This document shows, in pieces, positions 10,988 to 22,137 of a stretch of DNA of 64,000 nucleotides. The translations under genes were made by a program, and so were the position numbers. This DNA is from Adiantum capillus-veneris. Taxonomy: Eukaryota > Streptophyta > Polypodiopsida > Polypodiales > Pteridaceae. The stretch lies in the NCBI GenBank assembly GCA_014529385.2, contig CM043945.1:4558312-4622311 (forward strand), in the 5' to 3' direction. The notes under the pieces are model-generated. The model had not been told where the DNA came from and did no database searches. It saw nothing but the letters and a program-made list of their open reading frames with translations. Each line of letters opens with the position of its first letter. The first letter of the stretch is position 1.

Positions 10988-13213
10988 TCAAGAAGTGCTC
11001 GCCTGCTGAATCTCCACATCGTCGTCGTAGTCGAGGTCGTCAGCAACGTATGAGGGCTTCGGCTCGGGAGGCTCGCATTGAGGCTCGAAATCCTCCTCTA
11101 GCTCCTCCAAAAGAGTATCGGCCATAGATGGATTCTCTTGTGCCATCTCCCACTCAGTGAAAGGATCTGCCTTGTGTGTGGCGCTCTTGGTAAGCATGCG
11201 CAAGTTAGCGCTCACAAACACCAAATCATTGGCCCTCTGAACCCCAAGGCGATTCCTCTTCTTAGAGGCAATGTGGCTGTACACACTCCATAGTTGCTCC
11301 AAGCAACTAGTGGTACATGCTTGGCTAAGGACACGAACAGCCAAGTGCTGCAAATGTGGGCCATCTCCTCCATAGTCCTCCCACCACAAAACCGAGCCAA
11401 TCTTGTTGCGATCAAGCTGTGCATCTACACATCCATAGGAGCCCTTCTTTTGCCTGTAGTTGAGTAGCTCGTCTCTAATCTTGCGCCTAATGTCACTGCT
11501 AGGCTCAAGGCGCTCCAATGCAAGCCGCCATCCTTTGCTCACCTCCTTGTCGGTCTCTTGACGCCTTCCTTGAAACTCAGGGTCAAGCACATAAGCTGCC
11601 GCATGAAGTGGAGAGTAGTATCCATTCCACCTCGACTCACACAAGCCATGAATCTCCGCATACTGAACAGGGTCAGGCACAAGCTTCTCAAGTGCCTCTA
11701 TCATCCGATCCATGGCTTCGTAGGCTTTGCCAATGCATGGTTGCAAGCCATCCACCACTCGAAGTAGGTGTAGAATAGGCTTGACCATGGCGTCAAGAGT
11801 CTTCACCTCCTCCCACCAAGCGGCGTCGTCGGCCCATTCTCGGCATTTCAATCCTACTGTTGATGTAGACTCCGGCATGGCCTGGAACTCATCACTGAGA
11901 AAGAGGCCTCTTAAGGCTCCGCCACATGTAGACAAGCGGCCTAGCATAAGCCTATTGAATGCAAATCTTGTCTCTGAATATTTGAGCAAAGACACGTGGC
12001 TCCTCTTTGAGAATTCATGGCGCACTTTTTGATGGTTGAGCACAAAGGAGACAATTCGAGAGGCGTCACCAATGGTGGGTGAAATTCATGACAAGTTCCC
12101 TATGTCCTTGAGGAGGTTATTGAGGCAATGCGCCATGCAAAATGTGACATGGATACTGGGATACATGCCCTCAATGATAGCTCCGGCTGCCCTATTTGAC
12201 GCCTCTCCATCTGCAACCATACAAAGGACATTCTCCGGGCCGGTGATCTCTATTGTGCTTGTCCACTCCGCAGCAAGCATCTCGACGGCCTTGCCACTAT
12301 CAGATGCATCATGTGACTCCACAAAGTACATCTCCCTCCGAGAGTAGGCCACCACCCCGTGGATGGACCGCTTGCGGGTGTCGCTCCATCCATCTACAAG
12401 AAGAGGGACGCCATTGGTCTCCCACAAATCCTTTGTTGCTTGGGCCGCTTGCTCCACGACAAGCTTCTCTTTGTCAAGGAGGGTGGTGCGAAGCCTCTCC
12501 GATGAAGGTGGCACATAAGAGGAGCCATATTCCCCTATTTTCGTAACCATGGTTCGAAAGTATGGAGACCTATCCACACAAAATAGAGCATGTTGCGTTA
12601 GTATGGAGAGTCGAGAAATTATAACCCATTATGAATACAAAATGGAAGATTGCAATGTGTATATGCCAAGGGAAACTCACCGCGAAGCATGGAAGGCAAT
12701 GTGGTCGTGGAAGAAGAATCGGGCAACCGACCTATCCACCTCTTCCTCCAATTTAGGATTCCAATTTTCGTTGAGAGTGGTTTGGCGATGCGGAAGGGAA
12801 GAGGACGGTGTAGATCCATGGCTCTTGAAGGTTCGAGAGATGTCGTCAAGGTTGGCTTCCCTTTGCTCTCGCGGTGTCGCCGTGGCGGAGGGATCAACGG
12901 CAACAAAACGGCCCCTCTTGGCCGCTTCCGCAACCTCATACACCGTGAGTTTCTCAAGAAGATCCAACCTCTTCTAGGGAGCTACATGAGGGCAAAACTT
13001 CACCTCGTGACCGGGTTCATGAAGAAGATGGGCTCGCACTTTGTTTGAACCACCCGATCTCTTGTATGGACATAGCTTGCACGTCCATGGTCTTGCACCG
13101 CCACCTTTGCCACGCGAGCTAAAGTCGACTTCATCCCACCACGACCACGTTTGCACGGCGGGCCTCCTTCGAGAAGAAGCAGCTTGAGAAGTGGAGTTGG
13201 CTTGAGATGACAT
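10988..13213 (-). pseudogene. hAT transposase, two nonsense codons
   Basis: The enzyme would cut and rejoin the element's ends. Exon 1 runs 13213-12681 from MSSQANSTSQ and holds a BED-type zinc finger (CKLCPYKRSGGSNKVRAHL). The intron is 12680-12570 (GT..AG). Exon 2 runs 12569-10988 and holds a DUF659-like core (SPYFRTMV, VDGWSDTRKRSIHGVVAY, FCMAHCLNNLLKDIG) and a C-terminal hAT dimerisation region (about 11400-11200, near CLEQLWSVYSHIASKKRNRLG), ending in an acidic tail. The reading frame is continuous except for TAG at 12974-12976 and TGA at 12086-12088. Both are explained by single C-to-T or G-to-A transitions (CAG and TGG being likely ancestors). The copy is therefore recent but dead unless the stops are read through. 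Confidence 0.9.
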
Positions 13214-13752
13214 GATGGTGGAGAGACTCGAGAGAGTAGAGCTTAGAAGTTAGAAGGGTTAGAGGAGAGCTTGTGTGGAGAGAGAGTAAAGGAGAGCTTC
13301 AAAGTGGGTAGAAGAGGGAGAGGAGAGCTTCAAAGTTCAAACTTGAGCCTTGAGCTTGAGGGAAATGGAATGAGCTTGAGCCTTGAGCTTGAGGGAAATG
13401 GAATGAGCATTGAGCATTAAGCATTTAGACTATGAGTATTAAGAGGCCCAAGGGAGCCTTTTATAGCCTCCCAAGGGCCAAGGCTTACAAAATATGGCAG
13501 TTGGGGCTGCACAGAGCCGTTGCAAACGGTCAAAAACGGCCATTTTTTTGAATCCGACCCCGGCCGACCCCTGCAGTCTCCGTCCGGTCCGTCCGACCCC
13601 GGTCCGGCCCCGGCCGTCCCCGGTCCGTCCCCCTTGCGACCCGCCCGTCCGGCCCGTTTTTCGTCCGTCCCTCGGCGTTCCCAGCCGTTACCGGCCCGGT
13701 TACGGCCGTCCCCCGGCCCTAGGGCCCGTCCCCCCCGTCCCCGGTAACTATG
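13214..13752. other. hAT 5' flank: AG-rich leader and GC-rich subterminal region
   Basis: Tandem gcttgag/gagagcttca-type repeats occupy about 13260-13420. A strongly C+G-rich block with gtccgtcc/ccggcc runs precedes the terminus. The first would be leader or promoter of the minus-strand transposase; the second resembles transposase-binding subterminal repeats. Functions are inferred. Confidence 0.5.
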
Positions 13753-14094
13753 CCCGTCACCCACCTTGTGACGCATCAGGAATACCCATCACCTAGTCTT
13801 GTCCTACCAAACTTACGGTACAATCTCCTTCACGATGCTCTATGTCACCCATCCTATGACGCATCAGAGATGTCCGTTCCCAGATGGTCGGATACTTCTT
13901 TCCGATGCTCCCTGTCACCCATCCGATGTGACGCATGAGAAGTATCCGTTCTTGGTGGCCTTACACATATTCCCGTTCTCAGTGTTCCCGTCATTACTTT
14001 GAATGATGCACTAGGAATACTGTGTACTCGGATTTATAAATCCAATAATTCATTTAGAATTAGTTTTCTGTAAGATAAAGCCAATTTAGCAACA

Positions 14095-16177
14095 TCCCTC
14101 TCACTTATAAACAGTTGTCCTCAACTGTAGAGGGTCCAACTGAATTGCCGGGGAGAAACCGGAAAGATTCCAAATCTTGCTTAATGGTGAGTTGAGCTAG
14201 TCCTTTCTCAAAAGAGAATTTAAAAATTTATTTAAACAAAAATTCAATAATTCAATACTTACCTTACCAATTCATGTCTTTCCTCTAGGACCTCGAGGAT
14301 ATCCTTCACCTTTCATTAAAGTTACGCGCCATGTAAGAACTCGTCATTCGCGTCTTTCCAACAGATTGGAAGTTTCCTCATCCGAGAATCTGTTAACTCA
14401 ATTCCACCTTCTCAATTCCGAGAAGAATAAACCTCCTAGAAATCAATCTAGGTCTATGTCCTTGCGCATAACCTTGCGCTATTAGTCCTGAGGATATTAA
14501 ACCTCTTGTGTCCTCCCGCATAGGGCATGTCGAGAGCATTAAGCTCATGTGAATCTTCCTATGGCAGAACGAGTGTGTCATCTTACCAAAGTAAGTTCTT
14601 ATTCCGGGCCTTTGCTTTGGGTAGGCCAATTGTTCTGATCCAAAGTTTCCTTATCTAAGACTCTGTTAACTTGATTCTGTCTTCTCAAATTCGAGAAGAA
14701 TAATCTTCCTAGAAATCAATCTAGGTATTTGTCCTTGCGCATAATCCTACGCTGTTAGTTTAGAGGGTATTAAACCTCTTGTGTCCTCCCACATGGGGAA
14801 TGCCCAAGTCATAGAGCATTAAGTTCGATGTCTTTCTTCCACAATTTGCGATCACCTTAATGAAGGTTCTTGTTCCAGACCGTCGCTCAACGTAGGCGGA
14901 CGGTTCCAGTTCGTAGATTCCTTGTGCACGACAGCACTTCCTTCCAATCGTTTCCTCCTGCGAGTTATTACCACCAGCAGTGATTTCCCGACGCCATTAA
15001 CTTCTCTTCCTTACAAAATCATAAAAAATCATTCACCTTGCGAGCATCAATGACGATTTGCAGAACCTCAGGCAGATAGGATTCTAGCCATAGCATTTTC
15101 TGAACGTACGTTCAAACCCGATTCACAATAGAGCGAACCCTCTTTGAATCTCAGGGATGTTCTCCCATATGTAATTCTTACCATTTTGAAACGGTTGGCG
15201 AACTATATTCTTACGAACATAAAGTTCGAGGGTCTTCTATTCAAGAACTCAAGAGTTAGATTGAATTGCCTTACTCCAAACTTTCTGTGTTCAATGATTC
15301 CCGTCCCACTACGGGGATTGGATTCTATGTACACTAAGGTGTACACTTTCCGCTTTTATTGCTGACTCTACCATCTGTTGCAAAGTATTTTGCAGATGCG
15401 TCTACAAAATTCGGGCAAAAGTCCTTTGTTGAATTTCTTCATCTTTCCTTCCTCAGAGAGGATCGAGAGTGGAGCTACCTTGGCAAGAGTGAACCACTAC
15501 TTGCTTTGACTCACTCGTGTTCCTATTGGGCAAACCCATCCCAATCTTCTTGGATGCCTTCCTCAAAGTGTAGAGGAAAAAAATTTGTCGAAAAATTCAG
15601 CCTTGAATTGAATCGAAGTCTTGTTGTAAGTTCCTTGCAGAGCTTTGGTATACCACCAAGTACTTGCAATCCCCTTGAGGTGTTCAATCACATGCCTCAT
15701 CTTCGACGCTTTTTCAGAAATTGCCGTTTGCAAAGGCAACCTAAAACTTGTCGAATCAAAGCGGTAGCTTTCGGGGCATCTTCCCTTCTGTCAAAAGTAT
15801 CAAAATTGACTGGAAGTGTTCCTAGGTCTAGAGACCTTCTTCATATCCTTCCCGGAATGACGGGATTTCATGGCTATAGTTCTGGATTGACGTTCATGGA
15901 TATTTTTTGGATTCTGAAGAATCTCGAGCATTCCGCTCCTTGGATTCTCTAGGTTCTTGAGCATCATGCTCTTGTCGCCTTCTCAGAGAATCCCAAGCCT
16001 TGTGTCGACTTCTTGCAGAGAGAGGAAAAAAAAAATTCCAACTCTGCGAGCTTTTCCTTGCAGGACTTAGGGTTCCGCTTGCTTACTTCTCTCCTGGCTT
16101 GTCATGGCTTCTTCCCGTATCTTCCCAGAGTCGTCCTCCTTTACAGAGAAAGAGAGGAGACCATGCTCTGATACCAC
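14095..16177 (-). pseudogene. Internal region of element 2 with broken gag
   Basis: Minus-strand reading after the primer site gives a likely gag start MTSQERSKQAEP near 16108, then stops and shifts. The gag core is recognisable at about 15700-15580 (GIASTWWYTKALQG, then SIQFKAEFFDKFF). Between about 15350 and 14095 I see no knuckle, protease or pol motif. Segments with gagaatctgttaact and ctaggt repeat twice (about 14380-14550 and 14650-14820), suggesting an internal duplication. The element would need proteins from an autonomous relative. Confidence 0.65.
16165..16176 (-). other. Primer-binding site of element 2
   Basis: The minus strand reads TGGTATCAGAGC one base from the LTR copy C edge. 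It shows that C is the 5' LTR and the element is on the minus strand. Confidence 0.85.
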
Positions 16178-17072
16178 TGTCACAAATGGGAGCGCATAAC
16201 AATATAAAATACATTCTGATAAATAGGATTTATCACTTATTACTGAAGCCAGAGGATATAGAGAAAACGCTCGCTGATCTGTTGCCTTATTTATCAAATG
16301 GCTGCCCACTTATTAAATGGGCTGCATGCGTATTTTAAAAATAGTATGAACCTGCCCAAAAACTCAATAAAACCTTATAAGTTAAAAACAATGCTTTCAC
16401 AGCACTTCCCACGCGTCCCTGGATGCAATCACATGCACAGTTGCAATGCAGACATAGACTTCCTCGCGGGAAAGCATCTGCTTTCCCGAAAAGTAATCCC
16501 GCTTTCTCAAAAAGCATCTGTTTTTCCTCAAAGTTTCCTCTGAACCCATCTTCATTCAAGTGCTTGCTTTTTCCTTGTGCACAATTCTAACACAGTTCGG
16601 AATTTCCTCCCGACTATGGATATTCCCTTTCCGATGCACCCGTCACCCACCTTGTGACGCATCAGGAATACCCATCACCTAGTCCTGTCCTACCGAACTT
16701 ACGGTACAATCTCCTTCACGATGCTCTATGTCACCCATCCTATGACGCATCAGAGATGTCCGTTCCCTGATGGTCGGATACTTCTTTCCGATGCTCCCTG
16801 TCACCCATCCGATGTGACGCATGAGAAGTACCCGTTCCTGGTGGCCTCACAAATATTCCCGTTCTCAGTGCTCCCGTCATTACTTTGAATGACGCACTAG
16901 GAATACTCTGTACTCGGATGTCTCCAGTGAGAAAAGCCCTCTCACTTAAAATTCCAATAATTCATTTAGAATTATGTTTCCTTGGTGTTCCAAGCGAGAA
17001 AACCCTTTTACTTATAAATCCAATAATTCATTTAGAATTATTTTTCTGTAAGATAAAGCCAATTTAGCAACA
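16178..17072 (-). repeat. 5' LTR of element 2 (copy C, internally deleted)
   Basis: Its first about 85 bases match the start of B. It then jumps from gaggatatagaga directly to gaaaacgctcgctgatctg, which in B lies near 10190. About 1.0 kb is missing between GA-rich sequences. The rest matches B, including an uninterrupted hAT target site near 16638. Confidence 0.85.
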
Positions 17073-17844
17073 GAGCACAACAAGCCCCCAGACAGCAGGT
17101 ACTCCCCTCTCTCAGCAAGACCTCTCCAAGCTTCCCTTGGCAAGCCTAGAATCCCCTAAGCCTAGTGTTTTTGGTCATCATCATCAACCCCCCCAAGCTG
17201 GCATTTTCCAGTTTGCAGTCATCGCCAACTTCCCAGATTGTCTAGCGTTTTTGCTAACGCTACCCAAATCTGCCAGTGTTTTCATTTTCAGCCTTAAGTG
17301 AAGCATTGGCAGCAGCATTTTCAGCATTCGAGACAGTAGCAAATTCAGCCCCAGACATTGCAGAAGATCGCCATTTTCAGCCCTTAATAACGCAGCCAAA
17401 ACAGCGTTTTTAGCCACCCCGAATCAGTCCCAGATTTTCAGTCATAGCGTTTTCATGGACAGCAGTTAGAAGATTGCAGAATTCAGCCTTTAGGTCGTCG
17501 TCGTCATCCCCGTCGTCGTCACCGGTATAGTCCCAAGTTGCATCAGTTTCCATGCATCGTCATTGTACCACTTTGTGCAATCAATAGTAGACCACTCTCG
17601 CCGACGAGAGTGGGGCCTTCGGATGAGGGTTTTACAACGTCTCTGGTGTCGTATCTCTCCTCTCTCTATCTCTCAGTCTCATACACTTGCACGCATAGTG
17701 TTCATTCACTTTGTTTGTGATCATAGCATTCTCTCATTAAGAACGGAAGTCTATACCTTCCATAAGAACAAAAGGAACCTTGAGCACAGTTCGGAGTTCT
17801 CATGTTGAGCAAAGCGCAAACATTCATTTCGCTGCACCTAACAT

Positions 17845-17856
17845 TGGTATCAGAGC
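17845..17856 (+). other. Primer-binding site of E2
   Basis: TGGTATCAGAGC one base after the LTR end (…cctaaca at 17843), complementary to initiator tRNA-Met. Confidence 0.85.
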
Positions 17857-18281
17857 TTTGGCAGTGTTTTGTATCACTCAAGGAAAGAACCACAAGAATC
17901 ACAAGAATTTTTATTTGCTTGTTGCGGTCGCACGAACCCAAGTTCGCTTGGGTGTGTCGATACCTAATCGTGTTTTTTGAAGAGTGACAGGAATCCCAAG
18001 AAAGAAGGGCTTGTTCAGCCTCCCCTATTGTCTCTTTTCACTCATTGAGAGTGGACCGTGCACTTAGCGGCCGGCCAATCGACGTAAGGTGGGAAAACGC
18101 AACCTTGGTGTGAGCGCAAGGCCGCCAAGGGGTGCACCCGCAGAAAGGAGTAGAACTCGGGTGAAGAGAAGATCCTTCTCAAACACGGTTTGCAAGCGAA
18201 AGAAACCCTCAAGAACCCAAGAACCCGAGACTCTCAAGAACCCAAGTTCCTCGTGAACTTAAGAACCAAAGATCATAGTGC

Positions 18282-20110
18282 ATGGTCGTCACCCGAAGCG
18301 GAATGGATACTTCGCATACTGGTGATGAGCATGAGAGAGGCGACGAAGGATTCTTCCCACTAGGAGATTTTTCCAACCCTCCCCCTTCGCCATCTACGCC
18401 ACGAGTTGTACTAACTCCTATGGAGATGATGGTCAAGTCAATGATGGAAATGATGCTGGCACAACAAGAAGCGACTCGCATTACTTTGGAACGAAATGAA
18501 AGAAATGCAATACAACAACAAGAAGCGAATCGAGTAGCGTTGGCACAACAAGAAACCAATCGCCTTGCTTTCGAACGCAAGCACGATGAACGAAATGAAC
18601 GAAAGGCAGAAAGGCAGGCCGAGCGTGAAGCTCAAAGAGAGCTACGCACTCAAGAATTGCTTTGACAAGTGCTAGTCTCCAAGACCGAACCACCCAAAGA
18701 TCGTGGGAGTTCATGAAGTGGCGCAAGCCACGATGCGGATTCCAACCATCCAGTTACAGAGAAGTTGACTTTCAGTAAGTATGATGGTCAGATGGATGCT
18801 ACGGTTATTCATTCTTGGTTGCATCAATTTAATGCTTATTTTGCGACAACTAAGAAGATAGGAAATAGCAAAGTTTTGACGACAGCTATGTACCTTGCTG
18901 GTGATGCCATTAATTGGTACCATGCATGGCAAGAGGCACAGTTAGCCGCGCACCTATAGGAAGCCGACGAATTCACGTCCCTACCCTTCAATTGGACTGA
19001 TTTCCAAGACAAGCTCAAGGCGCGGCTTATGCCACCTCAGTACCTTGCACGATTAAAGGACGATTGGCGCGCTCTCAAGCAAAATGGTATGCCGGTTATG
19101 TATTCTTCTAATCGTGTTTTGCAGCTAGGTATCCAATTACGCAAGTCGGATGATGAACGCAAAGAGGCATTCCTTTATGGATTGGACGATATCAAGTACG
19201 ATGTCGAGGTGCCCGATCCAATCGATCTTAACAAGGCGGTAGCGATTGCTCTCGCATAGGGGATGAAGCACAACAAGGGAAAGCCTAAGGAGAACAAGAC
19301 TTCCACAAGTACGTCACAGACTTCTCAGAACCCTCAGAACGGTAAGAAAGGTAACTAACCACTCTTCCAACAGTCTTTTAGAAAAGAATTCTTCCAATGA
19401 ATCTAAGGGTAAGGCTAACACAATTGCTAAACATAAGCTTGCTCTAGATGAAAAGGTAGCACAAGGAATTGTAGGAGGATACATCACGTCGGAAGAGCAA
19501 AGCACGTATTCTAAGGAAGGTCGTTGTTTTCATTGTCACATTAAGGGTCACATAAAAAGAACATGTCTTAAGCTTGAATCAAATGAATCTAAAGAATCCA
19601 CAGAATCCACTTTCTCTGTCAATGCAATTAATGATAACACGAGTGTGCCTCAAGTTTCTCATGACCCTCCCATTGATGATTCTCTCATTAAATGTTATGG
19701 TCGTACGTCGGGGCAACGTTTTGTCATATTGTTTGACTCAGGTAGTATGTATGATGTGATAGGTCCCTCTCTTGTTGAGAGAGCTCGCCTCGAAGTTAGT
19801 CAGAGATCTCCTATCGAGGTCTCTGGCTTTCTTTCCGGTATGGATGCTCTCATCATGGAGAAGTGCCTTGATGTGTTGTTTGCAATTCAACAAGCTGCCT
19901 TCACTAGAAGATTTGTTGTTTCTCCATTCTCAGGATGTGATATGATTTTAAGCATTCGAGGTTTCGTGATGCTAACCCTCTCATTGATTGGGAGGCTAAC
20001 ACTTTCATTCTCAATGCCAAAAGTGATTCTCCCATTGTCATTCATGGAGAGAACATTGTTCATTCTCCATCTCTCATTGCTAATATGCAGGACAAGATTG
20101 AACGGATTCA
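18282..20110 (+). pseudogene. E2 gag and protease
   Basis: The start is the MVVTRSGMD methionine at 18282. A Gln/Arg/Glu-rich coiled stretch follows (ERNERNAIQQQEANRVALA), with a stop at 18663. The gag core continues at about 18760-19260 (FSKYDGQMDATVIHSWL, INWYHAWQEA, ARLMPPQYLARLKDDWR) with stops near 18957 and 19257. A CCHC knuckle CFHCHIKGHIKRTC is at about 19525-19566. The aspartic protease follows with FVILFDSGSMYDVIG (catalytic D-S-G) near 19730. No RT follows. A handful of stops break an otherwise clear gag-protease, so the particle proteins were once made. Confidence 0.8.
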
Positions 20111-20162
20111 TGAGAAGGAGACTCTCTCAGTCTGTTTTTCTCCAAAGCCTGACACATAGGAT

Positions 20163-21143
20163 TTGCACGATTATGAGAAGCATGATGAATTGAATGATAA
20201 AGACAAGCATGATGATTTGCATGATCAAGATGTGATGTCTCACAAGCATGATGAGTTGCATGAAGAAGATGTGATTGTTCACACGGATGATGTGTTAGTT
20301 GATGCTTTTTCTAGCGAAGCTAACCTCGTTGCAGATTCGATCAATCATGAAGGATCGATCTTGGCTCTCGAGCCTAGGTCCAAAGAACCCTCACAGGAAG
20401 TATTATGTGTTCGCATGATTGATACGCACACATTGTTTGAGTGTTTCATTCGTGATTGTTTCCTGTATTTTAGTCAGCGTCATTATGTGATCCCTTTTCC
20501 TAGGCATGACATATTGTATGTTGAGCACGTTTCTCTCATGGATGAGCACGAATGTATGCGGATTTTTCATGAAAAGCTGAAAACTCTGTATGTCAGGAAG
20601 TCACATTTCATGTCTCTTCCTTAGCTTGACACAGTTTCTGAACAAGCACATGAAAGTATGAGCACCAACCGTGGGCATTTCCATTGTGTTTTGCCATATC
20701 TGATTGCTCTAGATCAAAAGAGAAAGATTCGATCTCATTGTTTGCATGTGTTTGATGAACGGGCTATCACTCCGTCTCTATGTTCATCTACATTGTATAC
20801 ACAATCTTTAGCGAAGACAAGATTTTTTTCCTTCACTTTACATGGAATGGGTATGTTTACGGTTTTGTGTTGGAAGTGGTTTCAGGAATTTTCAGCCATG
20901 GAGATTCTTGAAGAAGTAAGAAGCATGACACTTGACGAAGTTGAAGCATCGAAGGAGCCACATAAGACTTTGTGTCGCTTTCGGCGTGGCCCAAAGAAGC
21001 AGGCATTGCAGACCTTTATGAAGTTTAAGTACCGCGCGTTCCACACATCCGACTGGGCCGGCGAAGAGTCCCTTCCAGGATTCCGGATGCTATTGGCGAT
21101 CTCCCTCGACGCCATACAGTTCGGTACCAGTACCTCACTTTGA
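20163..21143 (+). pseudogene. E2 post-protease ORFs of unknown function
   Basis: Two open stretches, 20163-20624 and 20658-21143, fill the place where pol should be. The first begins with a repeated His/Asp/Glu/Lys pattern (HDELNDKDKHDDLHDQD) and then a hydrophobic part (CFIRDCFLYFSQRHYV). The second ends with MTLDEVEASKEPHKTL and a basic FRRGPKKQ. I recognise neither. The long openness suggests they were selected in the element, perhaps as extra structural proteins, but they could be shuffled remnants. The polypurine tract begins right at the stop. Confidence 0.45.
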
Positions 21144-21154
21144 AAAGGAGGGGA
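21143..21154 (+). other. Polypurine tract of E2
   Basis: aaaaggagggga directly before the TGTCACGTGAG of the 3' LTR. Confidence 0.8.
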
Positions 21155-22137
21155 TGTCACGTGAGACATCCAACCGTATGTGTCCGTGCACCAGCTACAG
21201 CATGATCAGGGTCCAGTCAGTCCAGTCAGTCTAGATTAGAGGTGATCTGGCACTTTTGTGAGTCTATTCGTAGACCGTGCATGCCCGGTCACTTAGTGTA
21301 GATGCATATCCTCTGGTTGCACAGAGCACGATCATCAGTATTCCCTCTTGAATCCATCAGATTCAGTCAAGGGAATTTTCCAGTGCATTTAGTCTATTTT
21401 ACCTATTTTTGTCATTTTCACGTATTATTTTTAAGTGACTTCCCAACAAAAGTAGATAGGGCAATTTTGCTAAGAAAATATATAAGCAAACCAAAGCTAG
21501 CATTCTTTGGCAGATGAGCAAGGAGCACAACAGGCCCCCAGGCAGCAGGTACTCCCCTCTCTCAGCAAGACCTCAACCAAGCTTCCCTTGGCGAGCCCAG
21601 AATCCCCTAAGCCTAGCGTTTTTGGTCATCATCATCAACCCCCCCAAGCTGGCGTTTTCCAGCTTGCAGTCATGGCCAACTTCCCAGATTGCCTAGCGTT
21701 TTTGCTAACGCTACCCAAATCTGCGAGCGTTTTCATTTCAGCCTTAAGTGAAGCATTGGCAGCAGCGTTCTCAGCATTCAAGACAGTAGCAGATTCAGCC
21801 CCAGACATTGCAGAAGATCGCCATTTTTCAGCCTTTAAAAACGCAGCCAAAATAGCGTTTTTAGCCACCCCGAATCAGTCCCAGATTTTCAGCCATAGCG
21901 TTTTCATGGACAGCGGTTAGAAGATTGCAGAATTCAGCCTTTAGGTCGTCGTCATCCCCGTCGTCGTCACCGGTATAGTCCCAAGTTGCATCAGTTTCCA
22001 TGCATCGTCATTGTACCACTTTCTGCAATCAATAGTAGACCACTCTCAGCGACGAGAGTGATGAGCGCGCGGCGGTGTGTGCAAGTGATAGAGCACGCGA
22101 AGATGTGCAGGCCTTGAGGCTTGAAGCAGAGGCATTG

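Larger units (their letters stand above)
10597..13752 (-). mobile_element. hAT transposon (3156 bp) with perfect 8-bp TSD
   Basis: The ends are catagttac and gtaactatg, giving a 9-bp perfect inverted repeat extended by GGGACGG-like sequence. Flanks are cccgtcac at 10589-10596 and 13753-13760. The empty site survives in the sister LTRs as gcacccgtcacccacc, near 8206 and 16638, which proves the insertion. It encodes a hAT transposase on the minus strand. The subterminal DNA is GC-rich with repeated ggtcggg (left, about 10612-10680) and gtccg/cggcc (right, about 13555-13745). Confidence 0.95.
9026..14094 (-). repeat. 3' LTR of non-autonomous element 2 (copy B, hAT-interrupted)
   Basis: Without the hAT transposon and one TSD copy it is about 1.9 kb, the most complete LTR of the family here. 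It contains everything in copy A plus a segment at about 10140-10520 that is shared with copy C. The plus-strand end is aatttagcaaca, followed by tccctctc, the complement of the polypurine tract. Confidence 0.85.
9026..17072 (-). mobile_element. Non-autonomous LTR element 2 (nested in the E2 5' LTR)
   Basis: It has the same family ends and layout as element 1. The 3' LTR (copy B) is 9026-14094 including a hAT insertion, the internal region is 14095-16177 and the 5' LTR (copy C) is 16178-17072. It is flanked by exact 5-bp duplications gagca at 9021-9025 and 17073-17077. Its inside keeps only a broken gag. It is shorter than element 1 by about 860 bp in the internal region. Confidence 0.9.
8653..17843 (+). 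repeat. 5' LTR of E2 (8653-9025 and 17073-17843)
   Basis: The first part runs tgtcacgtgacac to gatgagcaaggagca, then element 2 is inserted at 9026-17072, and the LTR resumes with the duplicated gagca at 17073. The uninterrupted version is readable in the 3' LTR (gatgagcaaggagcacaac near 21512-21530). The second part includes ctctctatctctcag stretches and ends just before the primer site. Confidence 0.9.

Noticed and set aside
15359-15952. Plus-strand ORF of 197 codons in the internal region of element 2
   Set aside because: The opposite strand carries the gag remnant here, and the sister copy in element 1 does not keep this frame.
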